Under the pieces are notes generated by a model. That model saw only the letters and a program-made list of their open reading frames with translations, was not told the DNA's origin and searched no databases. A stretch of DNA of 64,000 nucleotides. Source: Norana najaformis. Taxonomy: Eukaryota; Annelida; Clitellata; Crassiclitellata; Hormogastridae. Shown piece after piece: positions 38,471 to 49,517 of this stretch (position 1 is its first letter; each line of letters starts with the position of its first letter). The stretch is from contig OZ029914.1 of NCBI GenBank assembly GCA_964023275.1, positions 34,894,424 through 34,958,423 of the forward strand, in the 5' to 3' direction. The position numbers and the translations under genes are program-made.

Positions 38471-39816
38471 AATAGGATTGAACTTCCTCGGGAGATTTTG
38501 CCGTGGGGTAAAACCGACACTCGAACTGGTCGAACATGTCGTACCCGCCAAACCCTACCCTGTTGCAAATGGAATTTACAAACGCCCTATACAATAACTT
38601 TCTGAACTCAGTCCAGCGTTAAAGTGAATTGGCGGAAAATTGTAATAGTGAAGAATTGCATTATGAAAGACACACTTCTGGCTGTCTCCCCTGAGCGACT
38701 GACCGTGCCTCTTGATTCCAATTTGTTTGATGCCTGGCACGTTAATGTCTTAAAAATCATTCTTTCATTTATTGAGGTACTACCCAATTATTTACTGTCT
38801 CACGATTTCTAAATACGGATTCCATTGAACAATCGCGATTTAAAAGAGATTAGGAATATATCTCGGGGATGTTTTTGTATTATAAAACAAGAGAAGTTCG
38901 ACTTAACATTCATAATTGTATATATATATATATATTAATTTAAAGCACTTGCTACGCGCGCAGTGTCAATACATCTGAATCTGATGTAGCGAACATCAAC
39001 ACGTTCACCCACTACGGCTTGGAAGAAACCGCAATAGGGGCTACATTGATTGGTAAACAAACAGAGGTTTTTCATGACAAGTTTATTTCAGGTTTCTTGT
39101 ACAGCAGAACAGCCCTATAATAAAATATTTTATGATTCGTTCAACCGACGTCTACTATATACAGATTCAACACGAACGCTCAACGAACTGTAATAAAAAC
39201 GTACTCAGTCATTCTAGGGTAGACCATTTTGGCTCAACTATGCAATGAAGTACACTCCTTTTGAAATAGAAAACACGGGAAAAGGTGCCCATCTCTTGTC
39301 GCAAAGAACACGCCAAGTTCTTTCTAATATAGTGCTGGAATTAAAATAAAAACAGATATACGTAGTCTTATTTAAAATCAGCATTCGCTCAATGTAACAA
39401 AATGCAAGTCTACAATTATATCAATGCGTATACAGAACTTGGTGTCGTTCAACGCTGTTGGTAATAAAATGCTTGATCTACAGTATTTGCCTATTTACAA
39501 TAACATGTACAATGGCCTATGTACAACAGAAACACAGTTCAACCAGTTGACACTTGGCCTATACAATATTTATATGCAGCAATACATAATGTATTTATTT
39601 ATTTGCATTTCTATACATCATTTTTTATCTGCATTCATGTAGCTATACACCATTTATCTGCATTTATAGAGCGCCGCTGTATAACGAAAGAGAATCACTC
39701 GATGGCGCCAAGCATGCTTCAGAGTGAAAATGCTTTGCCCAGAGTCGAGTCTCAAAGCGGATGTCTTGCATTCGGTTCCATTCAAAGCCGATCCACGGTC
39801 GGTCGTCTAGGATCCT

Positions 39817-42800
39817 TCAGTTGGCCTTAGATGCTTCAGTTGGCCTTAGATAGAGTTTGTTTTTGATGAATTCAGAGACGCAGAAGAGTCGACTGCTGCT
39901 GTACTTGAAGAAGACGGAATTGTACTTTCCGTTCTGTGCATTCGAAGCCATCGTCATCATGGCGGCCATCGTCACATCCAGATCGCTCGCCTGGTACTTG
40001 CTGTGGTAGACCAAAGTCGGCGTCTGTTTTAAAAGCACAGAAGCAGCTGTGGTAGTTCTCTGGGTTTCAGTTGCTGTGATATGATACAGGCCTATGGACT
40101 AGACGTGCAGAAGTATAGCTAAGTATATGACTGGGAGACGGGAAATCAATTGCAAGAAACCTAACTCTGATCTTTAATGGAAGACTGCTTTTATGGAACA
40201 GTCTTCCATTTGAAATACGTATTGTTCTGCCACAGACAGCTCAAGAAACATTCTCAAGCTATCTTAAGTCGCTCCTACTTAGGTCTGTCAGATGGCCATG
40301 TTTAGTGCTCTTGTGAGGCTTGATTTTGTTGCGCCATCGGTTTACGCCTCGTGCATTAGACACCGGCGCTGTAGAAGTTTCTATTTGCAATTACAATACA
40401 TATACATAAATACGCTATACAAGTAGCCAAATACATCCAGATTCGATACGTTACATACATACGTTAGAATCCCAGCTTCGGTTCTTACCCACTGCCTGCA
40501 GTGGTCGTCGTTCTTGAACTTCAATGCCAAACACAGAGCGGCCGCCGCTTTCTTCGAGGCTGGGACGTGCGCCATGGCGTAGTCTGGAATAGTCAGCTCC
40601 AGGAAATACTTGGCCACAGTATGAATAAACGCATCCGCCTACAGACACACAACAGACCACACTGCAATCACCTGTTCAGTGCAATCAATCGACTGTTCAG
40701 TGCAATCAATCAACTGTTCAGTGCAATCAATTCGACTGTTCAGTGCAATCAATCGACTGTTCAGTGCAATCAATCGACTGTTCAGTGCAATCAATCAGCT
40801 GCGTGCAAACGACAAAAGCATTGCAAAGGTAGACTAACTGTCATGGACGTAATACTTCGTACTTGTAATCGAGTACCATTTTCAAGTAATTGTAATTGCA
40901 GCCCAGGTAGGCTATTAGTACTGCTACTTGAGTAATTGCAATTAATTGTATTATTGCGTTGATTAATTTGAGTTTACCTCTCTTTAGGCCTATATCTGCC
41001 TAGACACGGTCCTGAGGAAATGGGTGCCAGATAACTTATCTTCCAACATGTGCTTGGCTTATCCAGCAGTGCAAAAGACTTCGCTTACATCGTAGTTTGT
41101 TTTGAAGATAAGGTTCAGATAACGCTTGTTCGTATATGCGTACGTACGTACGTACGTACATATGCATTCTTGTATCTGAATATTTGTATAACACCTTGAA
41201 AAAAATTCTTAAAGGCACTGGAACACGGCTTTCTAGCAGCCCTAGAAAGGTTCGTCTTAAGATAAGCTGAAAATGTTTCTTTTGCATCAGTCGGAACGGT
41301 TCGGATTTCCGGCGGAAGATTGCACGAATGGTCAACTGAAGCAGACTCTAGAATCTACTTCCGACATGCGGAACTGGCCGTGAACTGCTTTTGTCAGCGC
41401 CATCGATTGATTCATTGTCATCTGAATAGATAATTGACTTTTCATTTAATTGGAGATGACGCTTGAAAATGGCTGTGCACGAAAGACATACGCAGCCACA
41501 AGATGATTCTGTATACTGGCGCCCTATAAATATAAGTAATGAATATTCATAGGCAGTAGACGCTATGATTAATCCCGCCATTCGGAATCAAACTCAAAGT
41601 GCTTCTGTACAGACGAACAAACATCACAGCATCACAGTCATTTTGATGCATTCTTTACCGTAAATCGTAATCGTAATTCCGAGATTTCTACAGCGCCCAA
41701 CGAAAGCCACGTCACGGGGATCAGCTTATTCACAGGCTCTCAGTCAAAACAAAATCGATAGGCAAAAGTGTTCGGTTCCAGGTCAAGATCCAAGAGTCAG
41801 GCAGAGACAGCGTGGCAGCTACGGTGAGTGATGTTAGGGATTGAAGCGGAGAGAGGGATAAGAGGAAGAATGGAAGTCAGGATAGGATCTGTGCAATAGG
41901 AATGTAAAGAGCGAACTTGAAGATAACCTCACAGCGTGAGAGTACTTGTAATCTTACCGAAGCGGCTTTGGAGAATCTGCGAAGAAAGATACACGGAGTG
42001 GGATGTCGCAGTTCGAAGTCGAGCGCTGCGAGTATCTTCCATTCCATCTGGCACATGTCCGACGCCTTCCACATCGACACTCCAGTGGCGTACAGGAAGT
42101 CCTCAATAGGTGGTGCCGCGTGCTCCTCATATTTGCTCGCCAACCACATGGCCGTCACTGCCAGCAGCTGCAACTCGCTCTTTCTCACGCTCTCCGCCTG
42201 ACCAGATATCCAGTTTCAATGCAGTACCAGTTTAGTGCAGTACCAGCGTAGTACATTACGAGTATCATTGTAATTTGTAATTTTGTAATTGTAATTGCTT
42301 ATTTATATGGCGCCTCTTCTAGAGAGATGTAGTGTATGATTCTTCTCCTTCCCCTTATCTCACTTTCCGGTGGTCCAGTTCCAACCACCATCCACCATTG
42401 TCGTCTGACTGTCTGCCTGCCTGACTCTTGGATCTTGACCTGAAACCGAACCCTTCCTGTCTACCGATTTTGTTTTGACTGTGCGCCTGTGAATAAGCTG
42501 GTTCCCACGACTTAGCTTTATTTGGGCGCTGTAGAAATCTCGAGCATACGATAACGATACGATTACGATGATGATGAGTATAGTGTAGTACCAATGTAGT
42601 ACCAGTGCAGAGCAGTACCAGTAGGTCTACAGTACGCACAGTCCAAAGCAGTACGTGAAGTGCAGTGTAGTACCAGTGAAGTGAAGTATAATATAATACA
42701 ATGCAAAGTACACCACATGTGTAGTATGTGTAGCACATTAAGTCTACAATACAATACAATACAATACAATACAATACAATACAATACAATACAATGCTTT

Positions 42801-45516
42801 AGTTCAATGCAATGCAACACAACATTTATGGCACGAGGTTTTCCGACATGTCTGTTGCGATTTGAGAGAGTCCTAAAGGCGCTGTATAAAGATCAGATGA
42901 ATACATACATACATAGCTACCTGGCAGAATCGATCGATGATTTCCACAGTTAGGTAGAGAGTATCCTGGAGCAGCTTGAAGCAGTTGTGCGCCTGGATGA
43001 GCCAATCCAACAGAATGTACCGCATCCGTGGAGTCAGCTCCAGTCCTCTTCCGTCGAGGAATCCCTTCACCACTGGAGACCGTCTCTCCAGTTGGCGCAG
43101 GTAGTCGTAGATGTCTTTCACGTATTCGCTCACCATCTGGGGGTTGGCGGCATCCTCAGCATCAATGTCGAACTGATACTCCTGCTGTTCACCCTCATCG
43201 AAACACTCCTCAGACCAACTGGTCCTTTTGCCCTCCTCTTCTTGTTCCTCCTTTTCCTCCTTCTCTTTTCCTTCCTGCTCTTCAGTTCGGCTGGGTTTCT
43301 TTCTGTCATCATTGTTCTCCATCCGATGACAGCAATCTTTGCCATTAACCGTCTCCTTCCGAGTATCTTCTCCTTCTGCTACAGATGCTGAAGCTGACCG
43401 CTCTGCTTCCCCGATCGGAGCATCGCTCAGTGAAGATGCTGTCGTTGGTATTCCTCTTGGTCCTGCTGCTGCTGACGCTGGCATAGCAGTTGGTCCAGCT
43501 GCTGATATTGCGCCAGGGACGAATTGTGCTGGTGCTTCTTGCGTTGCTGTCATTACAGTTTCTTCTGTCGTTGCTGGTGCTGCATCTTGTACTGCTCCTG
43601 GTGCCAAAGCTAGTACTTCTGCTGACATTTCTGAAACTACTGGCTCTGCTAGTTGTACTACCGCCAGTACTGCTAATGGTACTGTTAATGGTACTTCTGC
43701 TGGTACTGCTGTTTGTACTGCTGCTGGCATGGCCACTGGTTCTGCTGCTGCTAAGCGTGCCACTACTGTTACCGGCATAGCCGTTGGAACAGCTGCTAGA
43801 ATTACTGGAACTTCTCGTTCTTCGGGATGTACTGCAACGTGTAATGGAATTACATGAACTGTTTGCACTACTAGTCTTTCTGTTTCAGGCATTACTGAAT
43901 CAACCGATGCCGACGATAGTACATCTGCAGGCACTACGGCTGATGCTGGTACTGGTGCCTCCTCTGCTCTTGGTACTTTTGCCGATGGTGGTAATGTTGT
44001 AGCGGTTGGAGGTACTGCACATAATTCTGATGTTAATGCTGCTGCTGCTTCCGACGCCACTGATTGACTGACGGATGACTTGTTGGGAGCGACTGGTTGG
44101 CCATGGAGTTGGTTCCGATAAGTATTCTGCCTGTGAAGGTCGACCTCATGAGGGGCATCTGATGATAAGGACTGACCGACTTGTTTTGGCATCGTCCCTA
44201 ACTCATCTTTCACCTGCGTTTTGCAGCAACAGTCAGTCAATCAATCAATCAATCAATCAATCAACCAACAAGCCAGGCAGCCAGCCAGTCAGCCAATCAG
44301 TCAGTCAGCTGTCAGTCAGCCAGCCAGCCAGCCAGTCAACCAACTAATCGATCAATCATCATGTGGGCTACATTCGTTATTCGAACCGACCTGTTATCAT
44401 TTAGTGACTCTGATCGACATTTGTTCACACGAGTTTTAAAAAAAATCATATGAAGCCTAGTCCTGAGATCGAAGGACCCTAGGTGGAAACAAGACCATAG
44501 TCATTCAACGACTCGACACCTTATCGAAGTCTTAATGCGTTAAATGTGGCGCTACAAAAATCCCTAAGAAGAATCACAGATTAGGATAGAGATAACGCAG
44601 ATCAAGTAATACACAACTGCATACGTCACTTATGGACCTACACTCACAGTGACCTACAGCGAAATGCATCAATCTACTATAAACACTCAAGAATTGTCGA
44701 TATGCCTTAGCGGAATCTGGGTTGACCTGTGTAGTGACCTCTGCTCTTTTCTTGATGAAAACTCTTTTCGTCACTTCACGTGTCAATTCCTTCGTCACTT
44801 TCGTCACTCCGTTGCAGATTTCTTTGCTCACTTCACGCGTCACCTCCTTCGTTACTTTCGTCACTTCCTTACAGACTTCTTTGGTCACTTCACGAGTCAC
44901 TTCCTTAGTCGTCAGCTTCGTCACCTCTTTGTGGCAGTCCTTGATCACTGTCGCCACAGGTCCCGCGTCCGTCTTCTTAAACATAAGAGAAAACCCACCG
45001 ACAAACAACCGATCAATTAATGATATCGATACCTGAATATTACTAAATCAGCCAATCATTATTGATCACGTATACATGCATACATACAAAGAAAAATAAG
45101 AAAAGAAAAATGTAATATAATCTGTCCTGAGCCAAAGAAGAGTTAAAGATTTGTTAGCGATTAAAATATTCCTTTAAAAATTTGACAGTGAAAAAATGGT
45201 TGCCAAAGAGGCTCCTGACTACAAAAGTCGTCAAAACAATCGGCTAAGTTTGGTCCCTCCCTCTTTCTCTACTTCTAGATCCGCCATTGTTGTATAAGGA
45301 CACACATGCAGGGAGCGCCATTGAGACAAAAATGTTCTGGAACAGACGCTATATAAATTGACAAATTAAAACTTGTCCTGTTTGTCTATTTATTTGTCTA
45401 TCTATTTACTTGCCTGTCTGTCTGTCTATTTATTTGTCTGTCTATCTACATGCAACGACCATCGATTGATGCCTTGAGCATTAAGAGAACGGCGCTACAG
45501 AAATCAGTAGATTAGA

Positions 45517-45552
<36 letters not shown>

Positions 45553-45927
45553 TTTAATATAATAATATAAATTGACAAATTAAAACCACTCGAATAGTGA
45601 CAATCGCTGAAGTTTAGACGCCTGAACACCACAAAATGAATGATAGGTTCTATACAAATGATATATTACATTACGTTGCGATCTAACACGTGCCTTCAAT
45701 AACAGGTGATCGATAATGCGTTTGCGATTGGAAAGGTCGTCGAGTGCGGCTCGGTCGGATGCTGCGTCTGTCGGTAGCGGCTGCTGGTGTAGAGATGGTG
45801 CAATTCGGTCTGCCTTGGCATCAAAGAGTCTCTTAGACGCGTTGCCAGGTAGGTCGCAGTTTCTTTTCAGATGCTGCTGTTGCTGCTGGTCGCTCTGATG
45901 ACGATTCTCAACTACGCATCTTCCCAT
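39817..45927 (-). CDS. Cyclin B-like mitotic cyclin with long N-terminus (6 exons)
   Basis: Predicted exons are 45927-45670, 44975-44727, 44213-42921, 42197-41958, 40638-40489 and 40023-39817, all phase 0, giving about 798 aa. Exon 1 has a perfect destruction box RAALDDLSN (residues 59-67), the signal for APC/C-driven degradation. Exon 2 is a Thr/Lys/Glu/Val repeat (TKEVTREV type). Exon 3 is Ala/Val/Pro-rich, then acidic, then opens the cyclin fold with [15 protein letters not shown] and [20 protein letters not shown]. Exon 4 has [13 protein letters not shown] and [14 protein letters not shown]. Exons 5 and 6 complete the second cyclin fold ([14 protein letters not shown], then [10 protein letters not shown]). 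The order matches B-type cyclins, partners of CDK1. Tyr replaces the usual Ala in the MRaIL block. The length is far above a typical cyclin B of about 400 aa. The exon 1 donor (AAT|gtaata) is the least certain junction. Confidence 0.85.
40180..40412 (+). mobile_element. CR1-like retroelement 3' end
   Basis: The plus strand reads [14 protein letters not shown] then [10 protein letters not shown], the common last coding block of CR1/L2 elements. An untranslated end with 'gcattagacaccggcgctgt' follows, with an attac-like tail. A relative lies at 47830-48062. It sits in the last intron of the cyclin gene, opposite strand. Confidence 0.6.
40672..40800. repeat. 21-bp tandem repeat, six copies, in a cyclin intron
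   Basis: The unit is 'cgactgttcagtgcaatcaa' plus t, with small variants. The array ends 34 bp from the acceptor of cyclin exon 5. Confidence 0.9.
41645..41880 (-). repeat. Dispersed repeat copy, inverted
   Basis: It has 'gtaaatcgtaatcgtaattc', then 'tctacagcgcccaacgaaag', and stays close to 38220-38470 for more than 150 bp. It lies in the cyclin intron after exon 4. Confidence 0.65.
42330..42580 (+). repeat. Dispersed repeat copy
   Basis: It ends 'gggcgctgtagaaatctcga' followed by an acgatacgattacgat tail. Same family as 34200-34565. It lies in the cyclin intron before exon 4. Confidence 0.6.
42751..42795. repeat. (AATAC)n microsatellite
   Basis: Repeated acaat units in a cyclin intron. 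Confidence 0.95.
43430..44010 (-). repeat. Degenerate triplet repeat coding Ala/Val/Pro-rich segment
   Basis: Within cyclin exon 3, many imperfect repeats of gct/act/ggt triplets are read on the minus strand as Ala, Val and Pro (for example [15 protein letters not shown]). Several frames are open because of composition. The coding frame is fixed by continuity with the cyclin box. Confidence 0.75.
44222..44345. repeat. (TCAA)n and (CAGC)n simple repeats
   Basis: Runs of tcaatcaa, then cagccagc and cagtcagt, just upstream (minus strand) of cyclin exon 3. Confidence 0.9.
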
Positions 45928-45939
45928 TCCCTGTTCACG

Positions 45940-46370
45940 ATAAAGTAATCGTAATCGTAATCTCGAGATTTCTACAGCGCCCAATCAAAGCCAAATACAA
46001 CGTCCGGAGTCAAAGATTTAGTAACAGTTTGCGCCGCAAAGCAAATGAGTGTCGCACAAACATCTCTCCTCTGTCTCTCTCCTGCTTCTCATTTTCCGTT
46101 ATCCTCTTCTCTGTTCCTCCTCTATCCTTCTTCTCGATCCTTCTGTTCTCCATTCTGATCGTCATTGCCAACCTTCCTCACCAATTTTCCTCTCCATTCC
46201 CCGTTCTCATCCTCTTTTTTCGTCCTTTCATCCCTTTTGCTCATCCTTAGCTCTTCCACTTCCCTTTTAAACCTCTCCCTCCCTCGCTTTCTAACTTCCT
46301 CCCTGCCATCCTTCCTCCCTCCCTCCCGCGCTTCATACCACTGGAAAGCGGCGCCAACATAACACACGTG
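45940..46370 (-). repeat. Dispersed repeat copy next to a pyrimidine-rich tract
   Basis: It begins 'gtaatcgtaatcgtaatctc' and 'tctacagcgcccaatcaaag', the reversed family 3' end. It continues into a ct-rich stretch to about 46330, as in the copies at 34200 and 37430. It starts 13 bp 5' of the cyclin start codon, so it may overlap the cyclin 5' UTR. Confidence 0.6.
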
Positions 46371-46552
46371 CGTTATTAGTGTGAACTCTATTTAGTCTTG
46401 TCATTGTGAATTTACTCTTAACGTTCTGCACCGTTTGGAAAGTTTATGCTCTAAAGAACTAAGTACTGAAGACCTATTAGGCTGAAGACCTATTAGGCTT
46501 ATTTTTGTACTTTTTGTACTTTTCTTAAATTGACTCACATTTTACCTGAAGA

Positions 46553-46735
46553 ATATGCCACACTGGTTAAAACGCTTGATTTGTAACGCGAAGAGTACGG
46601 GTTCGAGCCTCCGCTGAGGCAGTTACTGTGTAGGGACTTTGAGCAAAACTTCACTCACAATTGCACAGTTCCATCGACTGATGGTTAGCCATTATACAGT
46701 AGCGCTTAACAAATGCAGAAATTGTAATACGGGCA
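46553..46735 (+). mobile_element. tRNA-derived SINE (family 1, Thr-like)
   Basis: A tRNA-like head contains 'actggttaaaacgcttga', an anticodon-like 'tttgtaa', and a B box GGTTCGAGCC at 46600-46609. The body has 'actgtgtagggactttgagc'. A better preserved inverted copy lies at 54562-54701, so this is a SINE rather than a tRNA gene. Confidence 0.75.
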
Positions 46736-46982
46736 CGATGGACATCCATCGCGCACCTTGTTAGACTTGTCGCTCAGCAGGCAATCAGCCCCACAGATCC
46801 AAATTATAGTATAGGTACTGCGTGGCTGCCAGGACCGTTGACCTTCTTACATTACAACGAGGATAAGACGATTGTGCAATCTGCCAAGACAAGACTTCGC
46901 CGGAGAGTTCTATGATGCAATGGACATTAAAATACTCTGCAACTTGCTGTACTTTTCATTTGTCCCATCTCTGACATCCACG

Positions 46983-47165
46983 AGACTGGGAAAAGCACAG
47001 CAAAACCCTCAAAACTGAATCCACGAAGCTAAAGAATGCATCGCCCGCATCAACAGCATCTGATAAAAATGCAAGATTACCTGCACGAATATTAAAACAA
47101 ACATGTCGCCTTGCAATGGGGACTGCAAAGCAAAATTAGTTCAACGCATTTGTGGGACTGAAGAA
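46983..47165 (+). pseudogene. Partial inverted copy of the coiled-coil gene's last exon
   Basis: Read on the plus strand, it matches the minus-strand sequence of the last coding exon and the sequence after its stop (about 49640-49455). Shared blocks include 'aaaactgaatccacgaag', 'gcatctgataaaaa' and 'catttgtggga.tgaag'. It has several substitutions and in-frame stops, so it is non-coding. It is a tail-to-tail duplicate about 2.4 kb downstream of the gene. Alternatively, both copies could belong to an unrecognised repeat from which the exon was recruited. Confidence 0.65.
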
Positions 47166-47490
47166 TCTAACATGGAATGGTACGGGGGACCCACAGGTAA
47201 TAATTATATAGACCCAATCAACACGGCTGTCTAGACGCCTCTCTTTCCGAGACGCGGGAACTAAGTACTGGCAATCGGATGAAAGCAATAACATTGCACG
47301 GAAAGAAAACCAAATTCGTAAGTCGACCTGGCTGACTTGCGCGTCCATTTTTCTTAAATTGATCAACAACTCCAGCCGAACGAAACCGCGGAACCTTCTT
47401 GCCTCTATTGTATTTCAGATCGAATGACCTCCGCAACCCATCCCTTCCACGTACGAATTGACCAGCTGAACCGGTTCGCTCACGTATTCA

Positions 47491-48249
47491 TAGGGCTGCC
47501 AACTTTTGATTCGGCTAATCCGTTACGCCCGCATAGTCACTCGATATGCTAGTACCAATTAACCCTGTCCACATCACTGTATGTAACGAATGTTGCGTCA
47601 GCTTAATGTAGGATCTACTGCAAATAGCCGTTAAAAATTACAGTCAAAGGATTTGACTCAAATCATCAAGAGACAAGTGGCCTATATATATAAAATTTGA
47701 ATCAACTTCAAGAGCAAAACGTGTATTAAATTCCAGTAACCTACCAGGCTTCAGGACCTAGCACGAGCGAAGTTCATATATACATGCATTGTTCATGCAA
47801 TTTGCAGATGTCATTTATTGGGTCTACTAACCTAACTACCTTCTATTACCTCCCTGTGTGTTCGTTCTGCTCAGTCGCTCCTGTCATTTCGTTCTCAACT
47901 TAAAACTTACCTGTTTCAAATTGCTTATCCACCATAGGCTGCCTCTCTGTTGTGCGGACTGACCTTCTGGATATCGACCTGATTGTGGCTTGGTTTTGGT
48001 GTGCCATCGGTTGATGCTTTGTGCATTAGACACTGGCGCATTAGAAGTTGCTAATTATTATTATTCTAAGGTCACTCTGTAAAACTTATATACGCCCGGC
48101 TGTTCGAGTTTAGTGTGCGAAAAGGACAACATTTGGTGAAGTGGATATTTACACCTAGTTCCGGGACAATTCGAGATCATCCGGGACACTGAACGCACAA
48201 GGCCGAGTTCGGGTCTGTCCAGGCGAATCCGGGACGGTTGGCAGCCCTA
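47491..48249. mobile_element. Non-autonomous hAT-like DNA transposon (759 bp)
   Basis: Perfect 13-bp terminal inverted repeats TAGGGCTGCCAAC (47491-47503) and GTTGGCAGCCCTA (48237-48249). It is flanked by candidate 8-bp target duplications cgtattca (47483-47490) and cgtatgca (48250-48257), 7 of 8 matching. Eight-bp duplications and YAGGG ends are typical of hAT elements. No transposase is encoded. A CR1-like 3' end (47830-48062) is nested inside. Confidence 0.8.
47830..48062 (+). mobile_element. CR1/L2-like retroelement 3' end nested in the hAT-like element
   Basis: The plus strand reads RSFRSQLKTYLFQIAYPP, the last coding block. It is followed by 'gcattagacactggcgcatt' and an attatt-type tail, related to 40180-40412. 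Confidence 0.65.
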
Positions 48250-48259
48250 CGTATGCATG

Positions 48260-49510
48260 ACTCGAAGCATTACTGGGAGTGCCTTCACGTAGTATTGAAC
48301 TCCTCACCGAAGGTCCAGATTTGCATAATGACTACATCGCTCTGACAGGTTGTCTCGTACAGTCAATTTCTTTGTAGGGCCTACTTCAAAAACGAACGGC
48401 TGACTCGCAGGCGATAAGTATATCTGTTCCAAGGCTATTGTTTGACAGCTTCCAAGAAGAATATTACCCAATCCAATTATCACTATATACTGGTATGAAC
48501 AGGTGCAAATGACCAGTGGTAGAGGCCTTCAATTAATTCACAATTAATTCAAAGTAGTCAAACAATGGAAATTATTCTGCATTTGCAAATTGGGCTACAG
48601 CTTTTCTTTCTTCACCCCATTGATGATAAAATTTACTTTTCATCCACATTTGCATATTGACGACAGATTTTCAATGTTGTGTACTGTTGGAAAATGCAGC
48701 TCCAAATGCTCACACAAACACCAGTTGATGCAATTAACAAGTAAGTCTTAGAAATAGTGTATATCACCTCACAGTTTAAACGAAGTACCATAAAATAAAT
48801 AATTATTGTAACTGTATGTCAAAACTTTGAACTTTGACTTGTTGAAAAGTTGACTATAGATTATTAAATCCCAAAATTTCTGCAACCCCCAAGTCTTGAT
48901 GACACTCAGCGGCCCAAATATATGACCTTAAATATTAAAGCTGTTAAGCAGTTGCATCATTTGACGCTTAAACAGTACTTAACATATCACATTAAATAAC
49001 ACAGCATTCAATACTCACTATAGCTGTGTACTTAGGTTACTTATTATAAGTAATCATTTGTTTCAAATGAGGAACTCAGATGAAATGAATATTCACCACA
49101 ATGCTGATCTCACCAGATAAATTCATTAAAAAATTAGCAGGGTCGAGGCCACACATTCAATAAAGAAAAATATGTACATTTACATTTAATAACCGTATTT
49201 ATTCCGTACTTTACGCCAATCACTATCTGAACAGTAATTACACAATTTGAGTGCGAAAGTTGTCTGTTCTTTGAAAAAAACAGTGATGTTTTAACACCAG
49301 TCTGACACTGTACAACCCAATCACATGCAATCTTTCGAAATGATGTATAATTTCTTCAAAATGCCAGTTTTGACAAGTCTGCCATCTTGAGAATGCCAGT
49401 GATACACGAAAGGCCTCTTCCGTGCCTCCATGATCAGGAGAAAACTTTCACCGATACACCATGGTAGATCCTTCAATCCCACAAATGATTTGAAGCTAAT
49501 GTTTCTGTGC
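48260..49510. other. Region 3' of the coiled-coil gene
   Basis: No other gene was seen. The part nearest 49510 is presumably 3' UTR. A minus-strand frame at 49512-49321 (with SFKSFVGLKDLPWCIGES) reads well but is out of frame with the last exon and beyond its stop. Confidence 0.4.
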
Positions 49511-49517
49511 AATATCT

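Larger units (their letters stand above)
19420..39110. repeat. Direct tandem duplication, about 10 kb units, containing genes B and C
   Basis: Unit 1 is about 19.4-29.4 kb and unit 2 about 29.4-39.1 kb, in the same orientation. Matching markers are gene exons (offsets about 10.2, 10.3 and 11.7 kb), sequence upstream of the genes (23.0-24.9 kb with 34.7-36.8 kb), the block at 27.63 with 36.96 kb, and the end block at 29.28-29.38 with 38.99-39.11 kb. Offsets vary because of later insertions: retroelements at 25.7-27.5 kb in unit 1, and at 32.5-33.4 kb within gene C intron 1 in unit 2. Confidence 0.85.
36000..39810. other. Intergenic right part of the duplication
   Basis: No exon was recognised. 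It holds the gene C upstream region to about 36880, a segment matching 27630-28365, a (CT)n tract, dispersed repeat copies at 37430-37720 and 38220-38470, and the duplication end near 39110. From 39110 to the cyclin stop codon at 39817 nothing is recognised. Confidence 0.45.

Noticed and set aside
43339..43857. Plus-strand Ser/Ala/Gly-rich and Leu-rich frames over the cyclin N-terminal exon
   Set aside because: They are shadows of a degenerate triplet repeat. The minus frame continues into the cyclin box and has valid splice sites.
49321..49512. Minus-strand 63-codon frame with SFKSFVGLKDLPWCIGES
   Set aside because: It is past the in-frame stop of the last coiled-coil exon, has no fitting acceptor, and resembles sequence in the non-coding partial copy. 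Kept as 3' UTR.
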